Assembly: GCA_900110975.1 (NCBI GenBank)
Contig: FOFK01000002.1
Coordinates: 280,503-344,502, forward strand
Reading direction: 5' to 3'
DNA from: Lachnospiraceae bacterium RM5
Lineage (GTDB): Bacteria; Bacillota; Clostridia; Lachnospirales; Lachnospiraceae
Length of the DNA: 64,000 nt
The position numbers were made by a program, and so were the translations under genes. The notes under the pieces are model-generated. The model searched no databases, was not told where the DNA came from, and saw only the letters and a program-made list of their open reading frames with translations. Shown piece by piece: positions 35,578 to 45,600 of the stretch. Numbering within the stretch: the stretch's first letter is position 1; the number at the start of each line of letters is the position of its first letter.

Positions 35578-35607
35578 ATTCTAACCCCCCCCCGAAATTT
35601 TTTTCAA
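35578..35607 (-). promoter_or_regulatory. Promoter with a nine-G spacer tract, likely phase-variable
   Basis: On the minus strand TTGAAA (35602-35607) and TAGAAT (35578-35583) are separated by 18 bases, and nine of those 18 are a G run (35585-35593 as C on the plus strand). It lies about 33 bases before the ATG of the exported protein gene. Loss of one G would give the optimal 17-base spacing, and gain of one would give 19. Such tracts slip during replication. Long G/C runs are otherwise absent from this AT-rich window. Confidence 0.65.
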
Positions 35608-35644
35608 TCTATATTTTTATGAATAATACAGCATTTTTTATAAA

Positions 35645-35684
35645 AAAACGACGAACGTCGATTTCTATCGACGTTCGTCGTTTT
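35645..35684. terminator. Perfect 18-bp-stem terminator hairpin
   Basis: Two 18-base arms (35645-35662 and 35667-35684) pair perfectly around TTCT. The stem contains GACGAACGTC and its reverse complement. A-runs flank it to the left and T-runs to the right, so it works in both directions. It follows the DUF1294 stop codon by one base in the minus direction. A related imperfect copy lies at 30487-30520. Confidence 0.9.
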
Positions 35685-35685
35685 A

Positions 35686-35964
35686 TTATATCCCAATTTC
35701 TAAAAAACACACTATAGCAACAACATAGATAATCAGGCTCAGCGGCACAAGAATAATAAACTTCATCTTTTTTGTTTTATGATGCCAAATTTTCATTCCA
35801 AAGAGTGCACCTATGCTGCCTCCAAAAAAAGCAAAGCTAATCAGAACTTTTTCAGGTATTCTCCATAACTCTTTTTTTGCTTTATATTTATCAATCCCAT
35901 ATATAAAGAATGTTATTAAATTTATTATTATAAAATATATAACTAAAATACTATTATCAAACAT
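35686..35964 (-). CDS. DUF1294-family small membrane protein
   Basis: A 92-residue protein with three hydrophobic segments (ILVIYFIIINLITFFIYG, LISFAFFGGSIGALFGM, FIILVPLSLIIYVVAIVC) and the family signature YGIDKYKAKKELWRIPE followed by GGSIGALFGMKIWHHKTKKMKF. The function of DUF1294 is unknown. It is likely made from the same transcript as the AAA ATPase gene upstream, 21 bp away, and ends directly at the perfect terminator. Confidence 0.88.
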   Translation of the reverse strand: MFDNSILVIYFIIINLITFFIYGIDKYKAKKELWRIPEKVLISFAFFGGSIGALFGMKIWHHKTKKMKFIILVPLSLIIYVVAIVCFLEIGI

Positions 35965-35985
35965 ATTTTTAAATTTCCAAAAAAT

Positions 35986-37374
35986 TTATTTAAAATCCTC
36001 CAAATCATCCGGTATAATTTCTGATAACATTTTTTCATCTGCATCTTTATTATCCGCAACTCTCATTGCATGATTTGAAATAGCTCTTTCCATAAAGTTT
36101 CTGATGTCTCTTGCATTTGCAAAATTATCAGGTTTATTATCAACTCTTTTTCTTATTAATTCTTTTGCCTTTTTGCTTGCTTCATCATTTAAGTAATACT
36201 GACCTTTTTTAAGCATACTTTCAAGAATCATAAATAACTCTTCTTCATTATAATCTTCGAAGAAAATATAATTTGAAAATCTTGATTTCAAGCCAGGGTT
36301 GGAAGATAAAAATTCATCCATCAAATCTGTATATCCGGCAACTATTACAATAAGCTCATCTCTTAAATCTTCCATTGCTTTAAGAACGGTATCAACGGCT
36401 TCCTGGCCAAAATCTCCCTCACCTTTATTTACAGTAAGTGTATATGCTTCATCAATAAAAAGTATTCCACCTCTTGCTTCTTCAATAACTTCCGAGGTTC
36501 TTGTGGCTGTTTGTCCAATATAACCTCTTACAAGTCCTGAACGATCAACTTCAACGAGCTGGCCTTTTTTTAATATACCCATATATTTGAAAATTTCTGC
36601 AAGCTTTCTTGCCACAGTCGTTTTTCCTGTTCCCGGATTTCCTGCAAATACCATGTGTTTTGATATATCAGAACACTGCATGTTCTTTTCTTTACGCATC
36701 TTCTGGACTTTCATAAGATTTAATAATCTTTTAACCTGTTCTTTAACTTCTGAAAGTCCTGTAAGAGAATATAAATCATCAAGCAATTCTTCTAATTTAT
36801 CAGCTCTTTCATCATCAGATACATCACTTAAAGAAGAATTTAAAACCATGGTAAAATTCTTCTGGCTTCCTGCGTACCAGACTCCGTATTCCTTGATAAA
36901 TTTTTCCATTCTTGTGATATATTCATCAAAAACCTTTATTTTATCAGCATTTACATCATTTTCATGAAGTGCCATAATACTTTGTCCAAAAAGATTATAT
37001 GTATCATAAAGAATCATAGACTTCTGATTCTTAAACGGATCATTATCAATCTTTTTTGAAGCATCAGCAAGCACAAGATATTTTAATGTTGCAGGGATAT
37101 TAGATAAATATTTTTCACCATCTAATTTTATCTGCAAAACATCCATATCAGTAATCATCATACCAAGATTATCACTGATAAAATCTGTTTCATTTTTATT
37201 CACACCACCACCATCAAGATTAGCTATATATACAGAAAACATCATTAATTCCCTGTTAAGCATTTCTCTTAATGTAATCTTATTATCCTGTACATTTCCA
37301 ATATTATTTTTCTGCACTAAATCACATATTTCCCTTGATTTAGCTATATATTCCTTTAAAGTTAACTGTTCCAT
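35986..37374 (-). CDS. CbxX/CfqX-type AAA ATPase
   Basis: A 462-residue ATPase of the CbxX/RarA-like AAA class. An N-terminal helical domain (about 1-200) precedes an AAA module: TGLSEVKEQVKRLLNLMK, Walker A VFAGNPGTGKTTVARKL (about 249-265), Walker B GGILFIDEAYTLT, sensor 1 LIVIVAGYTDLMDEFLSSNPGL, and a C-terminal lid with FANARDIRNFMERAI. Relatives act as remodelling chaperones (Rubisco activase is one) or with secretion systems. Here the partner is unknown; it precedes DUF1294 and follows the topoisomerase genes. GGGAGAGG lies before the ATG. Confidence 0.88.
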   Translation of the reverse strand: MEQLTLKEYIAKSREICDLVQKNNIGNVQDNKITLREMLNRELMMFSVYIANLDGGGVNKNETDFISDNLGMMITDMDVLQIKLDGEKYLSNIPATLKYLVLADASKKIDNDPFKNQKSMILYDTYNLFGQSIMALHENDVNADKIKVFDEYITRMEKFIKEYGVWYAGSQKNFTMVLNSSLSDVSDDERADKLEELLDDLYSLTGLSEVKEQVKRLLNLMKVQKMRKEKNMQCSDISKHMVFAGNPGTGKTTVARKLAEIFKYMGILKKGQLVEVDRSGLVRGYIGQTATRTSEVIEEARGGILFIDEAYTLTVNKGEGDFGQEAVDTVLKAMEDLRDELIVIVAGYTDLMDEFLSSNPGLKSRFSNYIFFEDYNEEELFMILESMLKKGQYYLNDEASKKAKELIRKRVDNKPDNFANARDIRNFMERAISNHAMRVADNKDADEKMLSEIIPDDLEDFK

Positions 37375-37393
37375 AAACCTCTCCCAAATAAAT

Positions 37394-39799
37394 TTATGAT
37401 AATCTGACCTTTGTACCCTTTCCGTCTCTCTTAACAGTTTTTAATTTTCTAAGTTCAACATCCTTGCCATGTACATCAATTATTTTATTTTCTCCTGCAT
37501 CAAGTACATATGCATAGGCTACTTTATCATCTTTATTAAGCTTAATACCTCTTACACCCAAAGCTGTCTTCTTTTTCATTGGAACTTCATTCAGACCAAA
37601 TCTGATAAATACAGAATTTTCTGTCTGAAGAATAACTACCATTCCATTATCATTAGTTTCTATTATCTCATCGTCACCACCAGGTAAAAAGCTCATCTGC
37701 TCATCACCTGCAATATTTATACTGTCCATATCTATAAGAATTGAAGAATCCATTTCATCTTCCAACAAATTATCAAGTGCATAATCGCCTTCTTCATTAG
37801 ACGCTACACCGTCAAGTAAAATTACGCTTACTACTTCATCATCATCTGCAAGTTTCGAAGCCATAACCGTCTTTTTAATTACATCAAACTCATTTGCATC
37901 AACTATCTTTATCATACCATTTTTTGTAACAAATAAAAGTCTTCTGTCTTTCATCTCATCAGAAGTTGTAACAAAAATGACATTTTCATCTTTACTGTCA
38001 TAATTTCCAAGGTTATCAATAGGTGTACCTTTGTCCCTGAATCTTACAAATGGAACATCTGCAAGTTTTATCTGATGAAGTGTTCCCTTATCAGTAAAGA
38101 TTGCAAGCTTATCTGTATTCATTGTCTTAAATACATATTTATTTTCATTATCTGCCGCCTCTTTATTTCTTTCATAAAGGGATGGATCTATTGTTTTAGC
38201 ATAACCAAATCTGTCCATAAGAAGCACAACTTCCTGCTCAACAAATTTAATTTCTTCAACAACCGCTTCTTTTCCGTCTTCAATAACAGTTCTTCTCTCA
38301 ACACCATACTCTTTCTTGATGGCTGTTAATTCTTTTTTGATAAGGCGGATCATTGATTTTCTATTTTCAAGTAAATCCTCATAATCAGCTATTCTTGCAT
38401 TTATATCATCATATTCTTTTCTAAGTGCAAGAATTTCAAGACCGATTAATTTTGAAAGTCTTAAATCAAGAATTGCCTGGGCCTGTTTTTCAGTAAAATT
38501 AAGGTTTGTAGCATAAAGTTCAGATTCAGGATTCTTAAAAGTAATTCCTGTAATATCACCTGTCATAAGACATCTTTTAGCATCCTTAACAGTTTTAGAA
38601 CCTCTTAATATATCAATAATAATATCAATAATATCACAGGCTCTTATTAAACCTTCTTTTATTTCCTTTTGTTCTCTTTCTTTTTCAAGAAGAGTATTAT
38701 ATTTTCTTGTCTGAATATCATACTGAAAATCAATACTATGAGCAATAATATCCTTAAGTCCAAGTATTTCAGGCTTACCATTTGCTATGGCAAGCATATT
38801 TACGCCAAATGTATCTTCAAGTCTTGTCTTCTTATAAAGAATATTAGATATCTTTTCAATATCAGCACCCTTTTTAAGTTCAAGAACAATTCTTATACCC
38901 TCTTTACTTGTTGCGTTAGAAATATCCACAACATCAGTAAGCACTTTCTTTTCAACAAGAGATACAATATCTGCCATAAATTTAGCAATATTGGCACCTA
39001 TCATGGTATAAGGAATTTCTGTAATTACCAGTCTGTCTCTTTCTCTTATTTTTCCCTTCTCAAATTCAAGTTTACCTCTTACCTTTATTTTACCCTGACC
39101 TGTTTTATATATATCCAAAAGTTCACTTTTATTAATAACTATACCACCTGTAGGAAAATCAGGTCCTTTGATATATTTCATAAGTTCTTCTGTAGAAATA
39201 TCATTATTATCAAGATAAGCTATTTCTGCATCGATAACTTCTGATAAATTATGTGTTGGAATACTTGTAGTCATACCAACAGCGATACCTTCAGCTCCAT
39301 TTACAAGAAGGTTTGGAACTCTTACAGGTAATACCTCAGGTTCTTTTTCAGTCTCATCAAAGTTTGGCACAAAATCAACCACATCTTTATTTAAATCTGC
39401 AAGATAAACATCCTGTGTGAATTTTTTAAGCTTTGCCTCAGTATAACGCATTGCGGCAGGTGTATCACCTTCTATCGAACCAAAATTACCATGTCCGTCT
39501 ACAAGTGCCATTCCCTTTTTAAAATCCTGCTCTAACACAACTAAAGCATCATAAATAGAACTGTCACCATGTGGATGATACTTACCCATTGTATCACCTA
39601 CAATACGGGCAGATTTTCTGTGTGGCTTATCATAATTAAGCCCGAGTTCATTCATTGCATATAAAACTCTTCTTTGTACCGGTTTTAAACCATCCCTTAC
39701 ATCAGGCACAGCTCTCTGGCATATTACACTCATAGAGTAATCTATATAAGATTTTTGCATTACTTCGGAATATTCCGTTGTTAAAATTGTTTCCGCCAT
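37394..39799 (-). CDS. parC: Type IIA topoisomerase subunit A, ParC-like
   Basis: The DNA-cleaving subunit. The 801 residues include the usual IDYSMSVICQRAVPDVRDGL start, the fluoroquinolone region HPHGDSSIYDALV with the wild-type Ser and Asp, and the catalytic Tyr in AAMRYTEAKL. The C-terminal domain has a beta-pinwheel but lacks a GyrA box: the position after KTIDPSLYERNKEAADNENK has no QRRGGKG-like run. That box is the mark of gyrase, so decatenating topoisomerase IV is the better call, though annotation pipelines often name such proteins GyrA. It follows its B subunit gene by 35 bp and neither dnaA nor recF is near. Confidence 0.78.
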   Translation of the reverse strand: MAETILTTEYSEVMQKSYIDYSMSVICQRAVPDVRDGLKPVQRRVLYAMNELGLNYDKPHRKSARIVGDTMGKYHPHGDSSIYDALVVLEQDFKKGMALVDGHGNFGSIEGDTPAAMRYTEAKLKKFTQDVYLADLNKDVVDFVPNFDETEKEPEVLPVRVPNLLVNGAEGIAVGMTTSIPTHNLSEVIDAEIAYLDNNDISTEELMKYIKGPDFPTGGIVINKSELLDIYKTGQGKIKVRGKLEFEKGKIRERDRLVITEIPYTMIGANIAKFMADIVSLVEKKVLTDVVDISNATSKEGIRIVLELKKGADIEKISNILYKKTRLEDTFGVNMLAIANGKPEILGLKDIIAHSIDFQYDIQTRKYNTLLEKEREQKEIKEGLIRACDIIDIIIDILRGSKTVKDAKRCLMTGDITGITFKNPESELYATNLNFTEKQAQAILDLRLSKLIGLEILALRKEYDDINARIADYEDLLENRKSMIRLIKKELTAIKKEYGVERRTVIEDGKEAVVEEIKFVEQEVVLLMDRFGYAKTIDPSLYERNKEAADNENKYVFKTMNTDKLAIFTDKGTLHQIKLADVPFVRFRDKGTPIDNLGNYDSKDENVIFVTTSDEMKDRRLLFVTKNGMIKIVDANEFDVIKKTVMASKLADDDEVVSVILLDGVASNEEGDYALDNLLEDEMDSSILIDMDSINIAGDEQMSFLPGGDDEIIETNDNGMVVILQTENSVFIRFGLNEVPMKKKTALGVRGIKLNKDDKVAYAYVLDAGENKIIDVHGKDVELRKLKTVKRDGKGTKVRLS

Positions 39800-39834
39800 T
39801 TCTTTTCCTCTTCTAATATTTTATTTACGTTTAA

Positions 39835-41748
39835 TCAAGTATCAATTTCTGCTTCTAACGCATGGTCATGTATAAACTCACGTCTTGGTGCAACATCAGA
39901 ACCCATAAGCATACTTGTAACTTCTGAAGCCATCATTGCATCTTCAATTTCAACCTGTTTCAAAATTCTTGTTTCAGGATTAAGAGTTGTTTCCCAGAGC
40001 TGGTCTGCATCCATTTCTCCTAAACCTTTATATCTTTGTAATGTAAATCCACTATGATTTTTTCTATATTTTTCAAGTGCTTTATCATCATAAAGATACT
40101 CGCCTTCGCCCTTTTTAGGAACCACTTTATAAAGTGGTGGCATTGCAATATATACATGTCCGTCATTAATTAAATCCGGCATAAATCTATAGAAAAATGT
40201 AAGCAATAATGTATCAATATGTGCACCGTCAACATCGGCATCAGTCATAATAATAATCTTATTGTATTTTAATTTTGAAATATCAAAATCATCACCATAG
40301 CCTTCAGAAAAACCGCAGCCAAAGGCATTTATCATTGTTTTAATTTCAGCATTTGCAAGCACCTTATCCATACTTGCTTTTTCAACATTTAATATTTTTC
40401 CTCTGATTGGCATAATAGCCTGGGTCTTTCTGTTTCTTGCCATCTTTGCTGAACCACCGGCAGAATCACCTTCCACAATAAACACTTCACATTCTTCAGG
40501 TTTTCTGCTTTCACAATTTGCAAGTTTTCCATTTCCATCTATTGAAAATTTAGGTTTAACAAGCATATTTGTTTTTGCTTTTTCTTCAGCTTTTCTGATT
40601 TTTGCTGATTTTTCAGCACATTCAATTATCTTTTTAAGTTCATCTAAATTTTTATCAAAATAAAGAACACACTCATCACCGGTTATTTCACCAACAACTT
40701 TACCGGCATCAGGATTATCAAGTTTTGTCTTTGTCTGTCCTTCAAATCTTGGCTCCGGATGCTTGATTGCAATAATTGCAGTCATTCCATTTCTAACATC
40801 TGAACCTGTGAAATTATTATCCTTTTCTTTTAAAATTCCTATTTCTCTTGCATATTGATTTATAACCTGGGTAAACTTTGTCTTAAAACCTGTAATGTGA
40901 GTTCCACCTTCCTGAGTATAAATATTATTACAAAATCCCATAATATTTTCCTCAAACTCATCTACAAACTGGAATGCAACTTCAACTTCAATTCCTTCAA
41001 TAGATCTCTTAAAATATACAGGTTCATGAATCGCAGCTTTTTGTTTATTTAATTTTTTTACAAATTGTCTTATTCCATCAGGTTCATGATATTCAATTTT
41101 TTCTTCTTCAGCAAATCTCTTATTTTCAAAAATAATTTTAAGATTAGGATTAAGATATGCAGTTTCATGAAGTCTTCTTTTTATTGAATCAGCCTTAAAA
41201 TATGTTTTTTCAAAAATTTCATCATCCGGAAGAAATCTTACAAAAGTACCGGTATCATTTTTTCTGCATGTTCCAATTTCTTTTATAGGATGCATTATTT
41301 TGCCCTGCTCATACCTTTGGCCATATACTTTCCCATCACTTTTAACTTCAACTTCAAGCCACTTACTAAGAGCATTTACAACAGAAGCACCAACACCATG
41401 AAGACCTCCGGATATTTTATATCCGCCGTCACCAAATTTTCCTCCTGCATGAAGCATTGTAAATACAACCTCAAGTGCTGGTTTACCTGTCTTTTCATTG
41501 ATACCTACAGGAATACCTCTTCCGTTATCTTTTATTGTGGCAGTACCATCCTTTTCAAGAGTTACTGTTATTTCATTACAAAAACCTGCCAGATGCTCAT
41601 CTACAGAGTTATCTACAATTTCATATATAAGATGATTTAATCCTTTTGTAGATACACTTCCAATATACATTCCAGGTCTTTTTCTAACCGCTTCAAGCCC
41701 TTCTAAAACCGATATACTGTTTGCATCATATGTATTATTTAATGCCAT
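39835..41748 (-). CDS. parE: Type IIA topoisomerase subunit B, ParE-like
   Basis: The ATPase and TOPRIM subunit. The 637 residues show a GHKL ATPase (VRKRPGMYIGSVSTKGLNHL, EIVDNSVDEHLAG, SGGLHGVGASVVNALS), the transducer with a QTK-type loop (FEGQTKTKLDN), a TOPRIM with EGDSAGGSAKMARNRKTQAI and the metal site MTDADVDGAHI, and the ending YKGLGEMDADQLWETTL. ParE and GyrB are hard to separate by motif; the ParE call follows from the absence of a GyrA box in its partner. GAGGAAA precedes the ATG. Confidence 0.8.
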   Translation of the reverse strand: MALNNTYDANSISVLEGLEAVRKRPGMYIGSVSTKGLNHLIYEIVDNSVDEHLAGFCNEITVTLEKDGTATIKDNGRGIPVGINEKTGKPALEVVFTMLHAGGKFGDGGYKISGGLHGVGASVVNALSKWLEVEVKSDGKVYGQRYEQGKIMHPIKEIGTCRKNDTGTFVRFLPDDEIFEKTYFKADSIKRRLHETAYLNPNLKIIFENKRFAEEEKIEYHEPDGIRQFVKKLNKQKAAIHEPVYFKRSIEGIEVEVAFQFVDEFEENIMGFCNNIYTQEGGTHITGFKTKFTQVINQYAREIGILKEKDNNFTGSDVRNGMTAIIAIKHPEPRFEGQTKTKLDNPDAGKVVGEITGDECVLYFDKNLDELKKIIECAEKSAKIRKAEEKAKTNMLVKPKFSIDGNGKLANCESRKPEECEVFIVEGDSAGGSAKMARNRKTQAIMPIRGKILNVEKASMDKVLANAEIKTMINAFGCGFSEGYGDDFDISKLKYNKIIIMTDADVDGAHIDTLLLTFFYRFMPDLINDGHVYIAMPPLYKVVPKKGEGEYLYDDKALEKYRKNHSGFTLQRYKGLGEMDADQLWETTLNPETRILKQVEIEDAMMASEVTSMLMGSDVAPRREFIHDHALEAEIDT

Positions 41749-41775
41749 ATCTATTTCCTCTTTCTCTATATATCT

Positions 41776-42111
41776 TCATCCACCCATCTGGCGGCCTTCA
41801 TATACTCTAATTACTTTAAAACTATTTGCATCATACTCAATATATAACCAAATATTTTCAAAATCTACTTTTCCCTTTTTTATAAAATATCCGGCAACTA
41901 AAGTTTTAGCATTACTTTTATTTACATAATTATCAAAATCCTTATCACCATAATCAAAGGATCCATATTTTTCTTTTACTTCTTTAATACTATGCTTTTT
42001 AATCCACCAATTATTATATTTATAACTAATACTATGTGATTCATAAAAAAGCACACCACATAGTAGTAAAATTATTATAAATAAAACAAATAATACTTTT
42101 TTATTTTTCAT
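41776..42111 (-). CDS. Small membrane-anchored protein of unknown function
   Basis: A 111-residue protein with an N-terminal transmembrane or signal segment (VLFVLFIIILLLCGVLFY, about 5-22) and a hydrophilic tail with aromatic residues (YNNWWIKKHSIKEVKEKYGSF, SKIWLYIEYDANSF-like end). It resembles small exported proteins with a short predicted beta domain, but I do not recognise a family. It lies between parE and a GNAT gene on the same strand. Expression is not decided by the sequence. Confidence 0.6.
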   Translation of the reverse strand: MKNKKVLFVLFIIILLLCGVLFYESHSISYKYNNWWIKKHSIKEVKEKYGSFDYGDKDFDNYVNKSNAKTLVAGYFIKKGKVDFENIWLYIEYDANSFKVIRVYEGRQMGG

Positions 42112-42132
42112 TTATTTTCACCCCAACAACAC

Positions 42133-42549
42133 TTACTTAATATACCTTATCATTCCCGGTCCAAGTTTTTCTGTTGGTCTTGCTATAAAATCAAATTTTT
42201 TATAAAATTCTTCTCTTCCCTTTGCACACATAAGACATAACATAATCTCTGTATCTTCAAGTTTTGTTGTCATTACATAATCTATCAGTTTTTCAATTAT
42301 TTTTCTTCCAATTCCACGTCCCTGCATACCGGGAATCACAATTAAATCCTGAATATAATCTATGACCACTCCATCACCAACTATTCGTCCCATTCCTACT
42401 AATTTATCATCTTCATATGCACTTACAATATAAAGAGAATTTTTCAAGGCAGTTTCAGCCTGTTCATTTGAAAGATCTTTAAACTTAACTTTCTCTCTTA
42501 ATTTCAAATAATCTTTCACACACAAGTCATTTTCTTTTAATATGATCAT
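42133..42549 (-). CDS. GNAT-family N-acetyltransferase
   Basis: A 138-residue acetyl-CoA-dependent transferase. The acetyl-CoA-binding motif A is VIPGMQGRGIGRKIIEKLI (about 75-93), preceded by VSAYEDDKLVGMGRIVGDG and followed by the beta5/alpha4 part CLMCAKGREEFYKKFDF. The substrate cannot be told; the fold resembles YitI-type and related small acetyltransferases. It begins about 85 bp after carB, across a bulged hairpin, and precedes the small membrane protein gene. Confidence 0.88.
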   Translation of the reverse strand: MIILKENDLCVKDYLKLREKVKFKDLSNEQAETALKNSLYIVSAYEDDKLVGMGRIVGDGVVIDYIQDLIVIPGMQGRGIGRKIIEKLIDYVMTTKLEDTEIMLCLMCAKGREEFYKKFDFIARPTEKLGPGMIRYIK

Positions 42550-42569
42550 AAATCCTCCAAAACTTAAGC

Positions 42570-42624
42570 AGCCATTGCCTATTATTTATTATCCTGTTTT
42601 AATAATAAATATTAAACAATGGCT
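42570..42624. terminator. Bulged hairpin between carB and the GNAT gene
   Basis: AGCCATTG (42570-42577) pairs with CAATGGCT (42617-42624), and an inner ATTTATTAT/ATAATAAAT pair continues the stem with a bulge. It lies just after the carB stop. There is no clear T-run in the minus direction, so it may be a weak terminator or an mRNA 3' processing structure rather than a full stop. Confidence 0.4.
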
Positions 42625-42635
42625 CATTTAGTCTA

Positions 42636-45600
42636 TTATCTTGTCCTTACAGTTGCTATATCAACTAATTGCAACTTATCGCCTACATTACTCTCTAAGC
42701 TTGTAAGTAATGCATTTACAGTGTCTATTGATGTAAAGCAGTTTACACCTGTTTCTATTGATATACGTCTTATCAAAAATCCGTCTCTTGATTTATCTCT
42801 TCCCTGTGTTGGTGTATCAACAACGATATCTATCTTATGTTCTAAAAGAAGATCAATAACAGTTGGTGATTCCTGTGATAATTTATTTACCTTTATTGCA
42901 TCTACACCATTCTGCTGCAATACCTTTGCAGTTGAACGTGTGGCATATACTTCATAACCAAGTTTTTCAAATCTCTGTCCAATAGAAATTGCGTCATGCT
43001 TATCCGCATCATTAACAGTAATAATTACCTTCTTATGCTTTGGAAGTACAACTCCCGCACCTAAGAATGCTTTGTATAAAGCTTCATCAAATGTCTTAGC
43101 AATACCAAGACACTCACCCGTTGATTTCATTTCAGGTCCAAGGCTTATTTCAGCACCCCTGATTTTTTCAAATGAGAATACAGGCATTTTAATCGCCACA
43201 TAATCTGCATTTTTCTGAAGTCCCGGTGTATATCCCTGTTCCACAATACTCTTTCCGATAATACATTTTGTAGCAAGTTTAACAATTGGAATTCCTGTAA
43301 CCTTGCTGATATATGGAACTGTTCTACTTGATCTTGGATTAACCTCTATAACATAAACCTGATTCTTATATACAATAAACTGAATATTTATCATACCATG
43401 TACATGAAGAGCCATGGCAAGTCTCTTTGTATATTCTTCAATTGTATCAATAATTTCCTGCGATAAATCAAGTGCAGGATATACAGAAATACTGTCACCT
43501 GAATGAATTCCGGCTCTTTCAATATGTTCCATAATTCCAGGAATTAAAATATTTTCACCATCACATACAGCATCAACTTCGATTTCCTTACCCTGAAGAT
43601 ATTTATCTACAAGGATTGGATGATCCTGAGCTATTCTGTTGATAATCTCCATAAATTCTTCAATTTCCTGATCATTTGTTGCAATCTGCATTCCCTGACC
43701 ACCAAGAACGTATGAAGGTCTTACAAGCACCGGATATTCAAGCTCATTTGCTACCTTCTTAGCTTCTTCTGCTGTAAATACAGTAGCACCCTTAGCTCTT
43801 AAAATACCACATTTTTCAAGTATCTCATCAAATAATTCTCTATCTTCAGCAGCATCAACATCTTCAGCCTTAGTACCAAGAATAGGAACTCCCATCTTCA
43901 TAAGACTTTCTGTAAGTTTAATTGCTGTCTGTCCACCGAACTGAACAACTGCTCCATCTGGTTTTTCAATATCTACAATGCTCTTAACATCTTCCGGTGT
44001 TAAAGGTTCAAAGTATAATTTATCAGCTATATCAAAGTCAGTACTTACTGTTTCTGGGTTATTATTAATAATAATTGTTTCATATCCCTCTTCTTTAAAT
44101 GCCCACGTAGAATGTACTGAACAGAAATCAAATTCAATACCCTGTCCGATACGTATAGGTCCGGAACCAAGTACTAAAATCTTCTTATCAGGATTTGTTT
44201 CTATAGCTTCATTTTCAGCACCATAGCATGAATAATAATATGGTGTTGTTGCCTCAAATTCTGCTGCACATGTATCAACCATCTTAAATGCAGCTTTTAT
44301 ACCATAAGACATTCTAAGATTATATACTTCTTCTTCTGTCTTACAAGAAAGTCTTGCAATAAGCTTATCAGGAAATTCCATTTTCTTTGCTTCTAACATA
44401 ATTTCATATGGAAGATCACCGATTCTTAAAATCTGTTCCATTTCAACAATTCTTGCAAGTTTATCAATAAACCAGAGGTCTATTTTTGTAATATTATGGA
44501 TAAGTGAATAATCAAATTTTCTTCTTAATGCTTCTGCAATTACCCAGATTCTTCTATCATCAACAACTTCTAACTGATCTACAAGTTCATCATCAGATAA
44601 GTTTGTAAAATCATAATCAAGAAGGCTTTCAACATGCTGCTCTAAAGATCTGATAGCTTTCATAAGAGCACCTTCAAAGCTTGTACAGATACTCATAACT
44701 TCTCCGGTAGCCTTCATCTGTGTTGTTAAAGTTCTCTTTGCAGTAATAAATTTATCAAATGGAAGTCTTGGAATCTTTACTACACAATAATCGAGTGCAG
44801 GTTCAAAACTTGCATATGTTTTTCCTGTAATTGCATTTTTAATTTCATCCAATGTATAACCAAGGGCAATCTTTGCTGCAACCTTTGCAATTGGATAACC
44901 TGTTGCTTTTGAAGCAAGAGCAGAAGATCTACTAACTCTTGGGTTAACCTCAATAACACAATATTCAAATGTATCAGGATGAAGAGCATACTGAACATTA
45001 CATCCACCTGTGATACCAAGTTCAGTAATAATGTTTAATGCACTGCTTCTTAACATCTGATATTCTTTATCGCCTAATGTCTGGGATGGTGCAACTACGA
45101 TACTATCACCTGTATGAACACCTACAGGATCAATATTTTCCATGTTACATACAGTAATGCAGTTTCCATTTCCATCTCTCATTACTTCGTATTCGATTTC
45201 TTTCCATCCTGCTATGCAGCGTTCAACAAGTACCTGTCCAACACGGCTAAGTCTTAATCCGTTTGAAAGAATATCAACAAGTTCATTATAATTATGTGCG
45301 ATTCCACCACCTGATCCACCAAGTGTATAGGCTGGTCTGAGCACTACAGGATAACCTATTTTTTGAGCAAATTCAGCACCGTCTTCTACTGATTCAACAA
45401 CTAAAGATGCAGCAATAGGCTCACCTATTTTTTCCATTGTATTTTTAAATTCTAATCTGTCTTCTGCTTTTTTAATTGTAAGTGGTGTTGTACCAATAAG
45501 CTTACAATTATGTTCCTCTAAAAATCCTGTCTCAGCAATTTCCATAGCAAGATTAAGTCCTGCCTGTCCGCCAAGAGTAGGAAGAATACTATCAGGTTTT

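Noticed and set aside
38669-39244. Plus-strand frame of 191 codons inside parC
   Set aside because: Antisense shadow of a conserved topoisomerase gene with no recognisable domain.
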